A stretch of 64,000 nt of DNA, from assembly GCA_932526585.2 (NCBI GenBank), contig OW052248.1, positions 50,161,287 to 50,225,286 of the forward strand, in the 5' to 3' direction. The notes beneath the pieces were generated by a model. It had not been told where the DNA came from, made no database searches, and saw only the letters and a list, made by a program, of their open reading frames with translations. The position numbers and the translations under genes were made by a program. Below are positions 1-10,550 of the stretch, one piece after another. This DNA comes from Philonthus cognatus (Eukaryota > Arthropoda > Insecta > Coleoptera > Staphylinidae). Position 1 is the first letter of the stretch. Every line of letters starts with the position of its first letter.

Positions 1-1406
1 TGTTAATAATCATCAGTAAATATATAATCCGGTGATAAAATTTCGCTGAGAGAAGGGTGTTTATGTGTAATTTCGGAATCGCTGAATTTCTCGATCATTA
101 CAATTCCAACGGACAAATACGAAAAGACGTGAAAGACGTATAATTTAACGGAATTTCATGGAGTAAGACGCATTCCATGTTCCGTCGAATTCCGAAGGTT
201 TCTCCGATAATTGGAAAGGTTGGTCCTCCAAATTCCCCGCACTGGTTTAAATATAGACTTCATGCGTGTGTTATGTGTAACATCAAACCTAATTATATCT
301 TTTTATACCGTATCATACAATCATTGTGAAAGATATGATTCCTGCGAGATAAATAACTGGAATAAAAAATACGGATAATATAATATCTTAAATTGTTTTC
401 TCTTGATAAAAAAAATATCAATATCTTCATAAGTTTGTTATCATTTCATTTTTGAGCTTCATTCGTTAGTAAAAATAACTCTTCACTCGTTGCAAAATAG
501 TGAATACTCTCGACGTAACTTCCATCCTCAAAACCTTCAATCAATTTAGGCGTTGATTTTATAAACAGCATATGTCCAAAATTGTAAAAATTGACATTTT
601 AGTGGCATCTGGTAGAGCATTTTGCAAGCTATCCGATGGTGAAAGTAGTTCATTTAAAAACCACACATGTACAAAGTTACACCGCTTTAAATTCGAGCTG
701 ATTCGGCAAAATCAGCATGTCTATATCATTTCTGAATAGGTGCAGCAATGGATATGGACAGCAAGACGTAGAGAACAAAGCAAAGATAACAGCAGTTTAA
801 ATGATTAGTCACTTAACACTATCAGTTATTTATGATAAGTAATAAAAATAATTTTATAAATAGAAGTTGTAACGGCAAGATAAACAGTTTTTTTTTTTTT
901 TCGATTTTCTCAAAACGTCATTTTTGGACAAATGCTGTTTATGAAACGTCTGTACCAATTTTCAAAATATCGTACTTTTTTAACCGTCTGTATTCCAATG
1001 AATTAATAGAGGCACCAAGTTGTCTTTTCTCAAGAGCATTGCTAGTTTCATCCATTACCTTATACTATTCGCTTGTAAATTAAACACTGTTTCTAGATAT
1101 TTGTAAATGTTCACCAAGTTTTTCACGAAATAAAATCTTCATTTCAGTCAGTGCATCTGAAGCAAAACTCTTACAACTGTCAGATAACAGTAGTACGAAC
1201 TTAATTATTCTCCAAAATTAATGCCGTTTGCGCTAGTGTATCTTCAAACTAACCGCTCTTCCAGAATTGTGCATTTTAAAATTATTCAATTCGGGGATAG
1301 AGCAAATAGAAATGCCAAATTCCCGAATTGTGCATTTATTTCGTCCAATAGCCATTTTCGTATATTAGGTACAACATATATATGTTACAGACAAAACACG
1401 AAGTTA
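1..1406. other. A+T-rich DNA without a recognisable gene
   Basis: Only short frames (up to about 80 codons) are open here, with low-complexity translations and no motif I recognise. No repeat matching the rest of the window was seen. Confidence 0.5.
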
Positions 1407-1424
1407 GACAAAACGCGTTTTGTC
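1407..1424. repeat. 18-bp perfect palindrome, copy 1
   Basis: GACAAAACGCGTTTTGTC reads the same on both strands. The identical 18-mer recurs at 2687-2704, and both copies lie next to further TTTTGTCTAGA-like words. Confidence 0.8.
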
Positions 1425-1545
1425 TAGAATAAACGCGAAATGTCTACTGCTTACAGACATAGTCCGAATTCAAGCATAATTTCGGGTTTTTATATGTCAT
1501 AAAATAACATAACATTAAGTGTTGAAAGGGGTATAAAACTGCGAA

Positions 1546-1632
1546 TGTGTCAAAGGTTAGATTAGGTTAGGTGCCACATACATTTAGGTAGACAATGTAA
1601 CATCTAACCTAACCTAACTTTTGACACATTTA
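1546..1632. repeat. Inverted repeat with TTAGG-type motifs
   Basis: The left arm has TTAGATTAGGTTAGG and the right arm CTAACCTAACCTAAC. They are bounded by TGTGTCAAA and TTTGACACA, so the stretch can fold back. The pentamer matches the insect telomere unit, but this is a short dispersed run, not an array. Another TTAGG run follows at about 1682-1712. Confidence 0.6.
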
Positions 1633-1725
1633 ACGTGATCACCATGTCAAGTTTGGTTGTATCTCACACCGTCAATTTTTTTGAGGTTAGGTGTTGATAA
1701 GTTAGGTTAGGTATAATGTCATTCT

Positions 1726-1801
1726 GTCGACTAAATGTCGGCTAACGCCGACTTCCATCAACTGCAATTATAGTTCAGATATCAACTTACGTCAACTGTC
1801 T
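1726..1801. repeat. Isolated piece of the GTCGGC hairpin satellite
   Basis: Contains ATGTCGGCTAACGCCGAC followed by a TCAACTG-N-ATTATAGTTCA phrase, the same monomer that forms the satellite blocks at 13.7 kb and 43.6-48.4 kb. Confidence 0.65.
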
Positions 1802-2299
1802 TTGTGGATTAACGTAAAACAAACATAGTAATTAAGATACAAATTTAAGATAAACATAATAAGTGCCACTAGAATGTCATAAGTGATAGAGTGACAAACA
1901 AACCATGTTCGCGACTGTCTAAAAAAATTAGAGCTTTCAAAATTTAAAAAATGTATAACTATTAATCAATGTATTGGTTATCATTGATCAATTGGTAAAA
2001 AATGATTATTATTTTTTTTATATCAAATTCAAATATAAAATGACTTGATTTGTACAACATTGTTTTTTATACTAAATCAATTGATTTTATTTAAATTTAG
2101 ACACGTTTTTAATTTAAAAATATAGAATAACCTAATTTAAAAAGTACATTATTATAAACATAAGTTTTGATAATAATAATAATCCTAATTTAACATCGTT
2201 TGCTATACAATAATATAGAAATATGTATAACAAATTACTCCCAATTATGATGTTTTATGCAAGATTTATTATAAAAGCGTTTAATTTTGAACTTTTAAC
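1802..2299. other. A+T-rich spacer
   Basis: No gene or clear repeat seen. Confidence 0.5.
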
Positions 2300-2471
2300 G
2301 AGTGTTTCCACTCCCAGATTAAGCATGAAGTAAAATTTCGAGTTTAGAAAAGTCTGAAAATTTGGATTTGCCGGGGCGCGCGAGCGAAGCGAGTCGCGCC
2401 CCGGGAAATCCAAATTTTCAGGCTTTTCTAAACTCGAAATTTTACTTCATGCGCCACGCGTATAAAACACT
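2300..2471 (+). repeat. Foldback palindrome FB, forward, GC-core type 2
   Basis: First of about 40 copies. Each has two near-identical inverted arms (GCATGAAGTAAAATTTC...AGAAAAGCC) around a GC-rich tip. The outer flanks differ: one side ('S') reads GAGTGTTTTCCACTCCCAG, the other ('J') GCGCCACGCGTATAAAACAC. Both outer ends start with the imperfect terminal repeat AGTGTTTT. 'Forward' below means S on the left. This copy has a GGGGCGCGCGAGC...GCGCCCC tip between GGATTTG and CAAATCC-like stems. No coding capacity. Confidence 0.85.
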
Positions 2472-2761
2472 GATTTCAAGTAAAGTTCAAAATATATCCC
2501 TTATAAATAATTTGTTACTTTGTTTATGTTTTCCAGTACTTTTTTCCAATGTAAAATCTTGCAACGCATTGTGTCTAATAGCCCTTAGATACAACGCATT
2601 TTGTCTAGATAATGTGGGAAATGACAGATGAATGCAATTTTATTCGGCTATTGTCTAAAAACATTGGACAATTTGCATTTTATCTAGACAAAACGCGTTT
2701 TGTCCGTATTACGTGATTTGTCGGCAACATATACATCGACATCTACAATTTAGTTAGTCTT
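2472..2761. other. Spacer with degenerate TTTTGTCTAGA words
   Basis: Repeats of GCAT-TT-TGTCTAGA lead up to the second 18-bp palindrome at 2687-2704. No gene. Confidence 0.5.
2687..2704. repeat. 18-bp perfect palindrome, copy 2
   Basis: Identical to 1407-1424, about 1.28 kb away in the same orientation (a palindrome has no strand). Confidence 0.8.
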
Positions 2762-2777
2762 GGGGGGGGGGGGGGGG
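2762..2777 (+). repeat. Run of 16 G
   Basis: An uninterrupted homopolymer, the only long G tract in an A+T-rich window. Confidence 0.9.
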
Positions 2778-2961
2778 CTCAAGCCCGCGAACCACCCCCT
2801 AGGTGCGCGCCTGAGCTCAGGAAGTAGTTGTTTTAATGAATGTTTGAATTAATGTCAATAGTAGTGTAAGACAATAAATAGTAGTAGTAAAAAACAATAA
2901 ATAGTAATAAATGACGTAAAGCATCGTTGATTGTTGAGGCATTTAAGTGTTCAAAATCTAT

Positions 2962-3080
2962 ATTACTTTACTTGTTTTAATGAATAAACTCGTTGATTTT
3001 TAAAAATTGGAATGTTCATTCACTAAACATTCTAATTTTTGGAAATCAACGAGTTTTTTCTTTAAAATAAGTAAAGTAAT
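2962..3080. repeat. Hairpin, ~55-bp arms
   Basis: ATTACTTTACTTGTTTTAA...AAACTCGTTGATTT is mirrored by AAATCAACGAGTTT...AAGTAAAGTAAT around a short CATTCACTAA loop, with few mismatches. Confidence 0.75.
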
Positions 3081-3120
3081 GACGTGAAGCACTACATTTT
3101 GTATTAAAATAAATATTGAA

Positions 3121-3720
3121 TTGATGACTAAAATGCATGTTTAGCAAAAATTAAGAAAAAAATCAAATTTTCGCATCTTTAATAGGCTAATAATTTAATA
3201 ATTTACATAGAAATATTTTAGTTAAGTAATTTTTTTTCATTTAAGTGGTCTTAATACATACTTATTAAATCATTTGAAGTAAAACATATTATTTGTGAAA
3301 TTAAAAAAAAACAGTTTATTTGTAAACATTTCTTTATTTAACGAGTGTTTTATTTTTAAATATTGAATATATTTATAATTTATAATGAGACAGTATTTCA
3401 TTTACAGCTCTTGAAATTTCATTAAAGCAAAAGTATTATGAATGAATTGATGACTAAAATGCATGTTTAGCAAATATTAAGAAAAAAATCAAATTTTCGC
3501 ATCTTTAATAGGCTAATAATTTAATAATTTACATAGAAATATTTTAGTCAAGTCATTTTTTTTTTCATTTAAGTGGTTTTAAGATATGCTTATTAAATCA
3601 TTTGAAGTAAAACATATTATTTGTTAAATTAAAAAAAACAGTAATTTATAATGAGACAGTATTTCATTTACAGTTCTTGAAATTTCATTAAAGCAAAATT
3701 ATTATTATAAAGCATTCCAA
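3121..3720. repeat. Two direct copies of a ~326-bp A+T-rich repeat
   Basis: TTGATGACTAAAATGCATG at 3121 recurs at 3447 and the following ~190 bp match closely. The shared tail (AATTTATAATGAGACAG...) also occurs at 8505, on the far side of the Jockey insertion, so these sequences flank the insertion site. Confidence 0.7.
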
Positions 3721-4115
3721 GAGAACACCTAGGAAAGTCCAGGCTATTCTGCGAAATCCACCCTTTTATGTAAATGAAATCCATTTAACTAAATCTTGCA
3801 TTAATCATTTCATGTACAACATATTATTTATAAAATAAAAATCAGTTTATTTGTAAACATTTATATATATATATATATTTAACATCTTTATTGACAGAAT
3901 TTTCGTATAAAAAACATTTAAATATTTTAACTACAATAAATTTGGTACATAAATAATTTTCTGCCAATCGGCTATCGACCATTGGTCTTTCCGCCTGAAT
4001 TTGTTTAGTTTTGTCTCTGTCATTTTATGTTATAGTTGTCTATTGTCTTTGTCTGACTCTAACTGTCATACTGGCGTCGTGATCATTAATGTCTTGTACT
4101 TGTCTAACGGCTGTC

Positions 4116-6835
4116 TCAAACGTCGTGATCATTAATGTCATGAAGTGAAGAGATGAATTCATAAATTGTGGTGCAGGGGAATTTTCGTTTAGGGGCAATA
4201 TTTTTATTACGGGGGATACAAAGGGTTTTAAGAAGATTGTAATAAAAACGATTAGAGGCAAATTTTTGGGAAAGTTGGTTGAGGCGGTTTTCTATCGGAA
4301 GTATTTTTGTTAGTTCGTATAGGAGGGTGTTTGAAGGATTATGTAGAGGATTTTGTGGGTGTCTTATTTTTGTTAGCACTCTGAGGGCCGATCTTTCAGC
4401 AATTTGAATATTTTTTAGGGAGCGAGGGTGTGGATTGTGAAAGAGGATTGCAGCGTAGTCAAGCAAAGGGCGGCATATCATCTTATATATATTAACTGCT
4501 GTTTCAGTGCTAATGCCTTGTTTCCTGAATGTGAGATTTCTAAAATACGTCGCCCTTTGTCTGATCTTTGCTTTAAGAATTGAGGAGTGGGTTTTGAAGG
4601 TAAGTTTAGTGTCAAAGGTTATGCCTAGGTATTTACAGGAGTTTGAGGGGCGGATGATGTGGTTATTTACTGATATTGAAAATGGGGATGAGTTGGGTCG
4701 GTGAAATGGAATTAGGAGCTGTGATTTGTTGGGATTTATAGAGATTCGCCATTTAGCGAACCATGTTTGTATGGTGTCTATAAGGCCCTGTAGAGTGCTA
4801 AGTGCTATGGGGAGAGTGGAGGCATGTGCTATTAAAGCCGTGTCGTCTGCGTATAATAAAGGATAAGCGGATTTGTTAAGGTATTTTGGGTCAGGATTGT
4901 ATAGATCTGATACAAGGATATTATACAGGAGTGGTGAGAGAGGTGATCCTTGGGGTAAACCTTGTTGGGGTGTAAATGGGATTGAAATGGAACGACGGAT
5001 TTTAACTTGGAGTGTTCTATTGTGTAGGAAACTATCAAGAATATTAATTAGGTGCGATGGGATTTTTAGGGCGTTGCATTTAAACAGCAGGCCTCTGTGC
5101 CATACAGAGTCAAACGCTTTTTGAATATCCAGAAATAAGATGGCAGATTTTTGACCTTCGAGGCTTGCTGTTTGGCAGTTGGAGGTTAGAATGGATAATG
5201 GGATTGTGGTAGAGCGGTGTTCTAGGAAGCCAAATTGGTAAGGTGGGAGTATGTTGGAGATATGTTGCATAAGTTTGTTTTTTATGATGGATTCAAACAG
5301 CTTCCCGAGGACTGGAAGCAAGGTTATAGGGCGATAATTATTCGCTTTTGAAGAGTCGTTGCCTGGTTTGTGAATGCATGTGATTATACCTTTCTTCCAT
5401 TCCCTCGGGATTAACTGGGATTTGTAAATTTGGTTGAAAATGTCAATTATATGGGAGTGGATTTCATAGGGCAAGGATTTAAGGATATATCTAGGAATGT
5501 TATCGTAACCGGGGGCGGTATTTTTACCCTTATTTAAGATTTCAAAATATTCTTCCTCATTTATATCATCGGCAGGAGTATGGGGGAACTGGGTATTTTT
5601 AAATGTGGTGTACCAGGAATTCACTGTGTCTCGAAAGTCGTTGTCATATTCGTCATTGTCATTCATTGAGTATATTTCAGAAAAATGTCTAGCAAAAATG
5701 TCAGAACAAGCGTTATCGTCCGTAACAGTTAAATTAGTCAGTGGATCATAGATCTTCTGGATAAAGTCTGTTTTGCGATATTTACAAAGTTTTTTTTATT
5801 TCTTGCCAATATTGTTTGCCGTGCAAGTCATTAATTTTTTTCACAAGCCTTTATCCAGTGATCTGTTTTATAATTTGTAATGAGTTTGTGAATGTCCTTG
5901 TTAAGTTGATTAAATTTCTGTTTAAGTGTCACGTCCTCTGTTTGTCTGAAGTCCCTGTAAAGCTGTCTCTTATATTTTATTAGGCGTAGGATATATTTAG
6001 GAAGGGGATATTTGAAGGGGCGTTTTGTGGCTGTTGGTGTGTTTTGATTGACCGATTGTGATAATTTTTCTAGGAAAAGGGAGATGTAGTTTTGGGAAAT
6101 AAGTTTGTTGGAGGAAATAAATTCTGTCATTTCGGCGGTTACTTTATCTATGTCACAGTCTTTGTAGCGGGGAATTATATTTGGGGGAGTGGGGATTGGG
6201 GGGTCTAGCCTGAGGGAGAATTGAATTGCCAGGTGATCGGAGCACAGGTCCGGGATAAGCGTTACATTGTGGAAAAGATGGTGGATATTACTTGTACAAA
6301 GGAGGACGTCTGGGGTGGAGGATTGGGTATTTGACATGATGAAGGTAGGATCTGTGTGAATTCTGACGAAGTTAGAGTGTGATATAAATGAGGAGAGTTG
6401 TTTACATTTGGCTTTATTGATGTTAAAATCCCCGATTAAGATAACGTGATCGTACAGGGATGCCTTTGTGAGTATGGTGTCTTCGATGTGAGAGGAATGA
6501 TGAATATAGAGTAGGAAAATGTGGAGGGTGAATTGGGGAAGATCGATTGTGCAGTGTAGACACTCGTTCATGACATTATTAATTTTTGGGGGATTGGCTT
6601 TGCCCAGTTTAATTTCTTGTCTAGCTGCCACTATTGAACCTCCGCGCTGGTTTTGGAGGGGATTTGAGGCGGGGATCTGAATGAAGGACATATTATTGTA
6701 TGAAAAAGGTTTTTTGGATTTTGTTTCAACTAACATTGTGACATGTATGGGGTTATGTGAGAGGTAGTGGGATAGGAGGTGGGATTTGTTGGATAGGGAA
6801 TTAATGTTAGCATAAATAAAATTCATACTAGACAT
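4116..6835 (-). pseudogene. Jockey ORF2: endonuclease and reverse transcriptase, two frameshifts
   Basis: ORF2 would nick target DNA and copy the element RNA into it (target-primed reverse transcription). The ATG at 6835 overlaps the end of ORF1 by 8 nt (ATGTCTAG). The first 334 codons form an exonuclease-endonuclease-phosphatase domain with IYANINSL, VETK, IGDFNI and CSDH motifs. The downstream 516-codon frame holds the RT: FLDIQKAFDSVW, GLPQGSPLSPLLYN and YADDTAL at about residues 178, 236 and 272. The two parts are out of register. A stop follows an A7 run near 5836, and a second shift falls at an A8 run near 5792; a third frame is open between them. Length, lack of RNase H and RT motifs fit the Jockey clade. 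Both breaks lie in homopolymers, so sequencing error is possible. Confidence 0.85.
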
Positions 6836-8342
6836 TATTTGTATTTATCTGTGAGAAACCTGTGTGGACACCAGATAGAGGAGCAACGGGAGGGATTACA
6901 TTAGGGGAGTCGAGGTCGAACATGACGATGAACATTTTGTTACCTGAAAAATTAACATGAGTGTCGACATGAAATGAGTCCATGAATCTTGTTCTAAGTT
7001 TTTTAATAAGTGATTCTCTGTCTGTTGTCGTCGGTTCGTTAATTTTTGTCGTGTATATGTCTATGATGTAGTCATGCACTGTGATGGGATTGTGAATTCG
7101 CGAGTTTTTCGTCAGGTCCTTGTCTAATTGCGCAGATTTTTTATTTTGAGTAATTATCTTCACGTTGGGTATCCCCTCGATGGGTTTTAGTGGCCTCTTG
7201 GTACATTTTGTAGACCAGGCACCATGATCTGTCTCTCCACACGATTTGCATTTAATAGGCAGCGTTGTCAGACATGTTGAAGTCGGGTGTGAAGCTCCAC
7301 ATTTTGCGCAGGTGACCGTTTCATTGCAATTTGTAGTGATATGGTCAAATTTATTGCATCTGCTACATGGGACCGGGATAGGTGTTGGGGGTTTGCTTTC
7401 TATTACGGTGTAAATTTTACACATGTATCTAAATTGTTCGTGTAATAATTTAGTAAAAGATTCTAGCGATGGTGTGATCACTCTAATCATGTGTGTTGCA
7501 AAGTTGTCCCTCTTAGCGATGATGCGACGGCAGTATCGGTGTGCTATCCCGTGCGCCTGCAGGCTAGCACTGATTGTGGAATCATCAATCTCCTGCTCCA
7601 CGCCTTTTATGATACAGCAGTACGACGGCGCTGGCGCGCTGCGTTGAGTTTCTGGGGCTGTATTATCTCGACCTCGGGTCGTTTGTAGAGGACGAAATTC
7701 ATGTACAATTCTCTCTGAGTGTAATGTTTTTAGGTTGTTTTCAATTATTTGTGTATCATTATTTGATTTAATTAAAAATCCAAATCTCGTTTTAATTATC
7801 AGCGCATTATTGTCGAATTTGTGATCAGACCAAATTACGGCAAAGCGAATTCTTGACAGATCGTTTACAGTTGTGAAAGTGAATGTGTTTTTGTAGTTTT
7901 GCTGATAACGTTTTTCGTTAGATGTTATTATGTGTGTTTGTTGTAATTGTGTAGTGCCTTGCTGTGGTGTGTGGTGGGTGATATTTGAGATTTCTGATGG
8001 TTGTAATTGAATGTAATTGTGATGTGCTTGTTGCGGCTGGGGTTGTGATTGTTGTGTCTGGGCTTGTATCTGGGGTTGTGTCTGTTGTAACTGGGGTTGT
8101 GACTGTGTGCTTGTTGAGGGTTGTTGTGACTGTTGGTTTTGTTGTGTGTTCATTTGTTTTAGTACTGACTGTAATAGTTTGTTTGTCGTTTTCGGTAGGT
8201 TAAGATTACCTGAGGCGTGTGACTTTTTTGCTGCTTTACTCTTGCAGAACTTCGCGGGGCGACCTCGCTTCCTAGGGGTTTTGAACTCCTCTGTATCCAT
8301 CTGAGTCCCATCCGAGCCCCAGCTGTCCTCCTCTGCTTCCAT
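6828..8342 (-). CDS. Jockey ORF1: gag-like nucleic-acid-binding protein
   Basis: An uninterrupted 504-residue frame. ORF1 proteins of this clade package the element RNA into ribonucleoprotein particles and help bring it to the nucleus. Seen here: a basic N-terminal stretch (about residues 25-45), a Gln-rich linker (about 60-120), then three consecutive zinc knuckles at about residues 326-380 (C-X2-C-X4-H-X4-C, C-X2-C-X3-H-X4-C, C-X2-C-X4-H-X6-C), as in Jockey-clade gags. I chose the first in-frame ATG at 8342; the frame stays open to 8363 but without another ATG. Its stop overlaps the ORF2 start, so ORF2 may be translated by reinitiation or an internal start. The intact frame suggests a fairly young insertion. 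Confidence 0.85.
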   Translation of the reverse strand: MEAEEDSWGSDGTQMDTEEFKTPRKRGRPAKFCKSKAAKKSHASGNLNLPKTTNKLLQSVLKQMNTQQNQQSQQPSTSTQSQPQLQQTQPQIQAQTQQSQPQPQQAHHNYIQLQPSEISNITHHTPQQGTTQLQQTHIITSNEKRYQQNYKNTFTFTTVNDLSRIRFAVIWSDHKFDNNALIIKTRFGFLIKSNNDTQIIENNLKTLHSERIVHEFRPLQTTRGRDNTAPETQRSAPAPSYCCIIKGVEQEIDDSTISASLQAHGIAHRYCRRIIAKRDNFATHMIRVITPSLESFTKLLHEQFRYMCKIYTVIESKPPTPIPVPCSRCNKFDHITTNCNETVTCAKCGASHPTSTCLTTLPIKCKSCGETDHGAWSTKCTKRPLKPIEGIPNVKIITQNKKSAQLDKDLTKNSRIHNPITVHDYIIDIYTTKINEPTTTDRESLIKKLRTRFMDSFHVDTHVNFSGNKMFIVMFDLDSPNVIPPVAPLSGVHTGFSQINTNNV

Positions 8343-8463
8343 ATTTTGTGGAATACCACCCACAAGTGGGATATAATTATTTTATGCCGATTAGTTTATT
8401 CGGAAAATTCGCTGTGTACGTCCGTCTGCTACGGTGTCGCGCGCGCGAGTGACATTTATATAT

Positions 8464-8690
8464 TTTACGAGTGTTTTATCTTTAAAAATTGAATATATTT
8501 AAAATTTATAATGAGAAAGTATTTCAATTAAAATTCTTTAAATCTCATTAAAGCAAAATTATCATAATAAAGCATTCCAAGAGAATATCTAGGAAAGTCC
8601 AGGTTATTCTGGAAAATCCACCCTTTTATGTAAATGAAATCCATTTAATTAAATCTTGCATTATTAAAATATCATTATGCATTCCAGCCC
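8464..8690. repeat. Continuation of the repeat interrupted by the Jockey element
   Basis: ACGAGTGTTTTATCTTTAA... and AAAGCATTCCAAGAGAA...CCACCCTTTTATGTAAATG match 3340-3440 and 3706-3800. Confidence 0.7.
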
Positions 8691-9130
8691 AAGTATATTT
8701 ATGTACTTGCCTCCAAGTTACCTCCATTTACTAAATAATAAAAACTTGTCCTATTTTCTATTTCACAATAAATTAACAAATGCTCTTCATTAACTAACAT
8801 GTTTACGCAATTGACATATTTGCATTATACGTACTTATATAATAAAAAAACTACTTCAATTACTACAAGAGTTATTAAAATAAAAATATTTAGAGCGTAT
8901 ATAATATTCTAATTATAACCAATTACGAGATGGTAGTTAATTTTTTATAGAAGAAATATGTTTACATATTCGTTTACTCCTACTACCATTATAAAAAAAT
9001 CAACCACCATAAGACCAATAGCAACATTAATTTGAGATAGCTATCAATGATTGATAAATTGTTTATTTATTAAAAAAAATGGTGATCATAGCACTTTTCC
9101 CGTAGAAGATATGATGATTTAAATATAAAC
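8691..9130. other. A+T-rich spacer, partly repeated elsewhere
   Basis: ATCAACCACCATAAGACCAAT...AACATTAATTTGAG at about 9000 recurs at about 13817. TGGTGATCATAGCACTTT-CCCGT at about 9080 recurs at about 43090. No gene. Confidence 0.6.
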
Positions 9131-9206
9131 ACTGGGTCGGGACCACACTGACGAGGACCTTGAAGTCCGAAACGCGTCTCTGGGTATCTAGTGCCAGAAT
9201 ACTGAA
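9130..9206 (+). ncRNA. Hammerhead ribozyme, family 1, copy 1
   Basis: Core CTGACGA at 9148-9154, stem II GGAC-CTTGAA-GTCC at 9155-9168, GAAA at 9169-9172, then CGCGTC with predicted cleavage after C9178. All conserved core bases are present. The inner stem I has one mismatch (CCACA against TCTGG), and the outer 5' strand of stem I is missing because the insertion begins here. Probably weak or dead. Confidence 0.75.
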
Positions 9207-9499
9207 CACAAATTCAATTTTGATATTTGTTGTCACAAACAGGGTTTAGCTCGATCGTGGACGAAACAGTGACCTGTATATGCACTTTGTGCATTTGTGT
9301 CATTGACGATGCCACTATAGAGCATTAGATGGTGTTAGCTATCGAATCCATTAATATTTTTCACATATTGGCTCGATATAGTCAGAAATGTTCAGTATTT
9401 CTCAGCACTGGGTCGGGACCACACTGACAAGGACCTTGAAGTCCAAAACGCGTCTGTGGGTATCTGGTACCGGAATACTGAACACAAATTCAATTATCA
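9131..9499 (+). mobile_element. Insertion of a hammerhead-bearing tandem repeat (family 1)
   Basis: Two ribozymes 276 bp apart with the same intervening monomer as at 10240-10522. The homologous sequence at 43085-43200 lacks this stretch and acts as an empty site (GATATAACTAAAATATCAAC). I could not fix a clean target duplication. Confidence 0.7.
9391..9482 (+). ncRNA. Hammerhead ribozyme, family 1, copy 2, core mutated
   Basis: The complete stem I (TTCAGTATTTC with GGAATACTGAA; CCACA with TGTGG) and stem II remain. The core reads CTGACAA and AAAA, so both catalytic guanines (G8 and G12 in standard numbering) are A. Both are CpG-to-CpA changes. Predicted inactive. Confidence 0.75.
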
Positions 9500-9661
9500 A
9501 CAATATAGAATAGTGGCTCAAACTAAATGTATTTAACTGTTATTATTATTATTCCAAAACTGTTCACAGAAAAAGTAATTCTTGCATTTTTTTGCTAAAT
9601 CTCGGTAAATATGATCACCATCACATCTAAGCGTTACATATTTTTAACTTAACTGTAAATA

Positions 9662-9780
9662 AGTGTTTTATACGCGTGGCGCATGAAGTAAAATTTCGAG
9701 TTAAGAAAAGCCCCGTGAAAATTTGTCTCGGGTCACTCTAAATTTTACTTCATGCTTAGTCTGGGAATGGAAGACACTTG
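9662..9780 (-). repeat. FB palindrome, reverse, right inner arm deleted
   Basis: J end on the left, S end on the right. After GTCTCGGGTCACTCTAAATTTTACTTC the second inner arm is gone, so only the outer arm pair can fold. Confidence 0.8.
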
Positions 9781-10175
9781 TTACTTTAAAATATGTTATT
9801 AGTGTTAAAATAGTAACTATCACAATGAAAGAAAAATAACATGGCGATCTCATTATAGTTCAATTCAACCCGTGTCAAGTTGGCTTTTGATAAAGTATGG
9901 CAGGAAGGCCTAATACAAAAACTTGATCAATTATTACCGAAACAATATATAGAAATAATAATATCCTATATGTCTAACAGACTCTTTAGAATTAAACAAG
10001 TAGATGAGTACTCCGTCCTGAAAGACATAAATGCGGGTATTAATGATTTCGATAGCTAACGCCATCTAATGCTTCATAGTGGCATCGTTAGTGATGGCAT
10101 TAGATGGCGTTAGCTATCGTTAACTATCGAAATCATTAATAGTTTTCACATATTGGCTTGAAATAGTCAGAAATG

Positions 10176-10267
10176 TTCAGTATTCCTCAGCACTGGGTCG
10201 GGACCACACTGAAGAGGACCTTGAAGTCCGAAACGCGTCTGTGGGTATCTGGTGCCGGAATACTGAA
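10176..10267 (+). ncRNA. Hammerhead ribozyme, family 1, copy 3, intact core
   Basis: Type I layout. Outer stem I TTCAGTATTCC (10176-10186) pairs with GGAATACTGAA (10257-10267); GCAC pairs with GTGC; inner stem CCACA pairs with TGTGG (10240-10244). Core CTGAAGA at 10209-10215, stem II GGAC/GTCC, GAAA at 10230-10233, CGCGTC at 10234-10239, predicted cleavage between 10239 and 10240. Stem III is just ACGCGU, self-complementary, so cleavage as a dimer is likely. The large internal loop in stem I could supply the loop contacts used by natural hammerheads. Confidence 0.88.
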
Positions 10268-10458
10268 CACAAATTCAATTTTGATATTTGTTTTCTGGCT
10301 TCACAAACAGAGTTTTTCTCGCTCGTGGACGAAACAGTGACCTGTATATGCACTTTGTGCATTCGTGTCACTGACGATGCCACTATGAAGCATTAGATGG
10401 CGTTAGCTATCGAAATCATTAATAGTTTTCACATATTGGCTTGAAATAGTCAGAAATA

Positions 10459-10550
10459 TTCAGTATTCCTCAGCACTGGGTCGGGACCACACTGAAGAGG
10501 ACCTTGAAGTCCGAAACGCGTCTGTGGGTATCTGGTGCCGGAATACTGAA
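10459..10550 (+). ncRNA. Hammerhead ribozyme, family 1, copy 4, intact core
   Basis: Same structure as 10176-10267. CTGAAGA at 10492-10498, GAAA at 10513-10516, predicted cleavage after C10522. The outer stem differs by one base (ATATTCAG upstream). Cleavage at both copies would release a ~283-nt monomer. Confidence 0.88.

Larger units (their letters stand above)
3869..8451 (-). mobile_element. Jockey-type non-LTR retrotransposon, near full length
   Basis: About 4.58 kb on the minus strand with two overlapping reading frames (gag-like ORF1, endonuclease/RT ORF2). It is bounded by a 12-bp direct repeat ACATTTATATAT at 3857-3868 and 8452-8463, taken as the target duplication. The flanks joined across it (TTTGTAAACATTT / ACGAGTGTTTTAT) match an uninterrupted copy at about 3311-3370, which serves as an empty site. 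The 3' end has an AATAAA signal (TCAATAAAGATG on the minus strand) followed by a TA-repeat rather than poly(A). The 5' end starts with CGCGCG-rich sequence. Confidence 0.9.

Noticed and set aside
2300..2471. FB palindromes as Rho-independent terminators or as CRISPR repeats
   Set aside because: This is eukaryotic transposon-rich DNA; arms of ~70 bp with variable spacing, both orientations and no spacer series fit neither.
7423..8304. Open frames on the plus strand opposite Jockey ORF1
   Set aside because: They are antisense to a frame with clear zinc knuckles; their translations are low-complexity.
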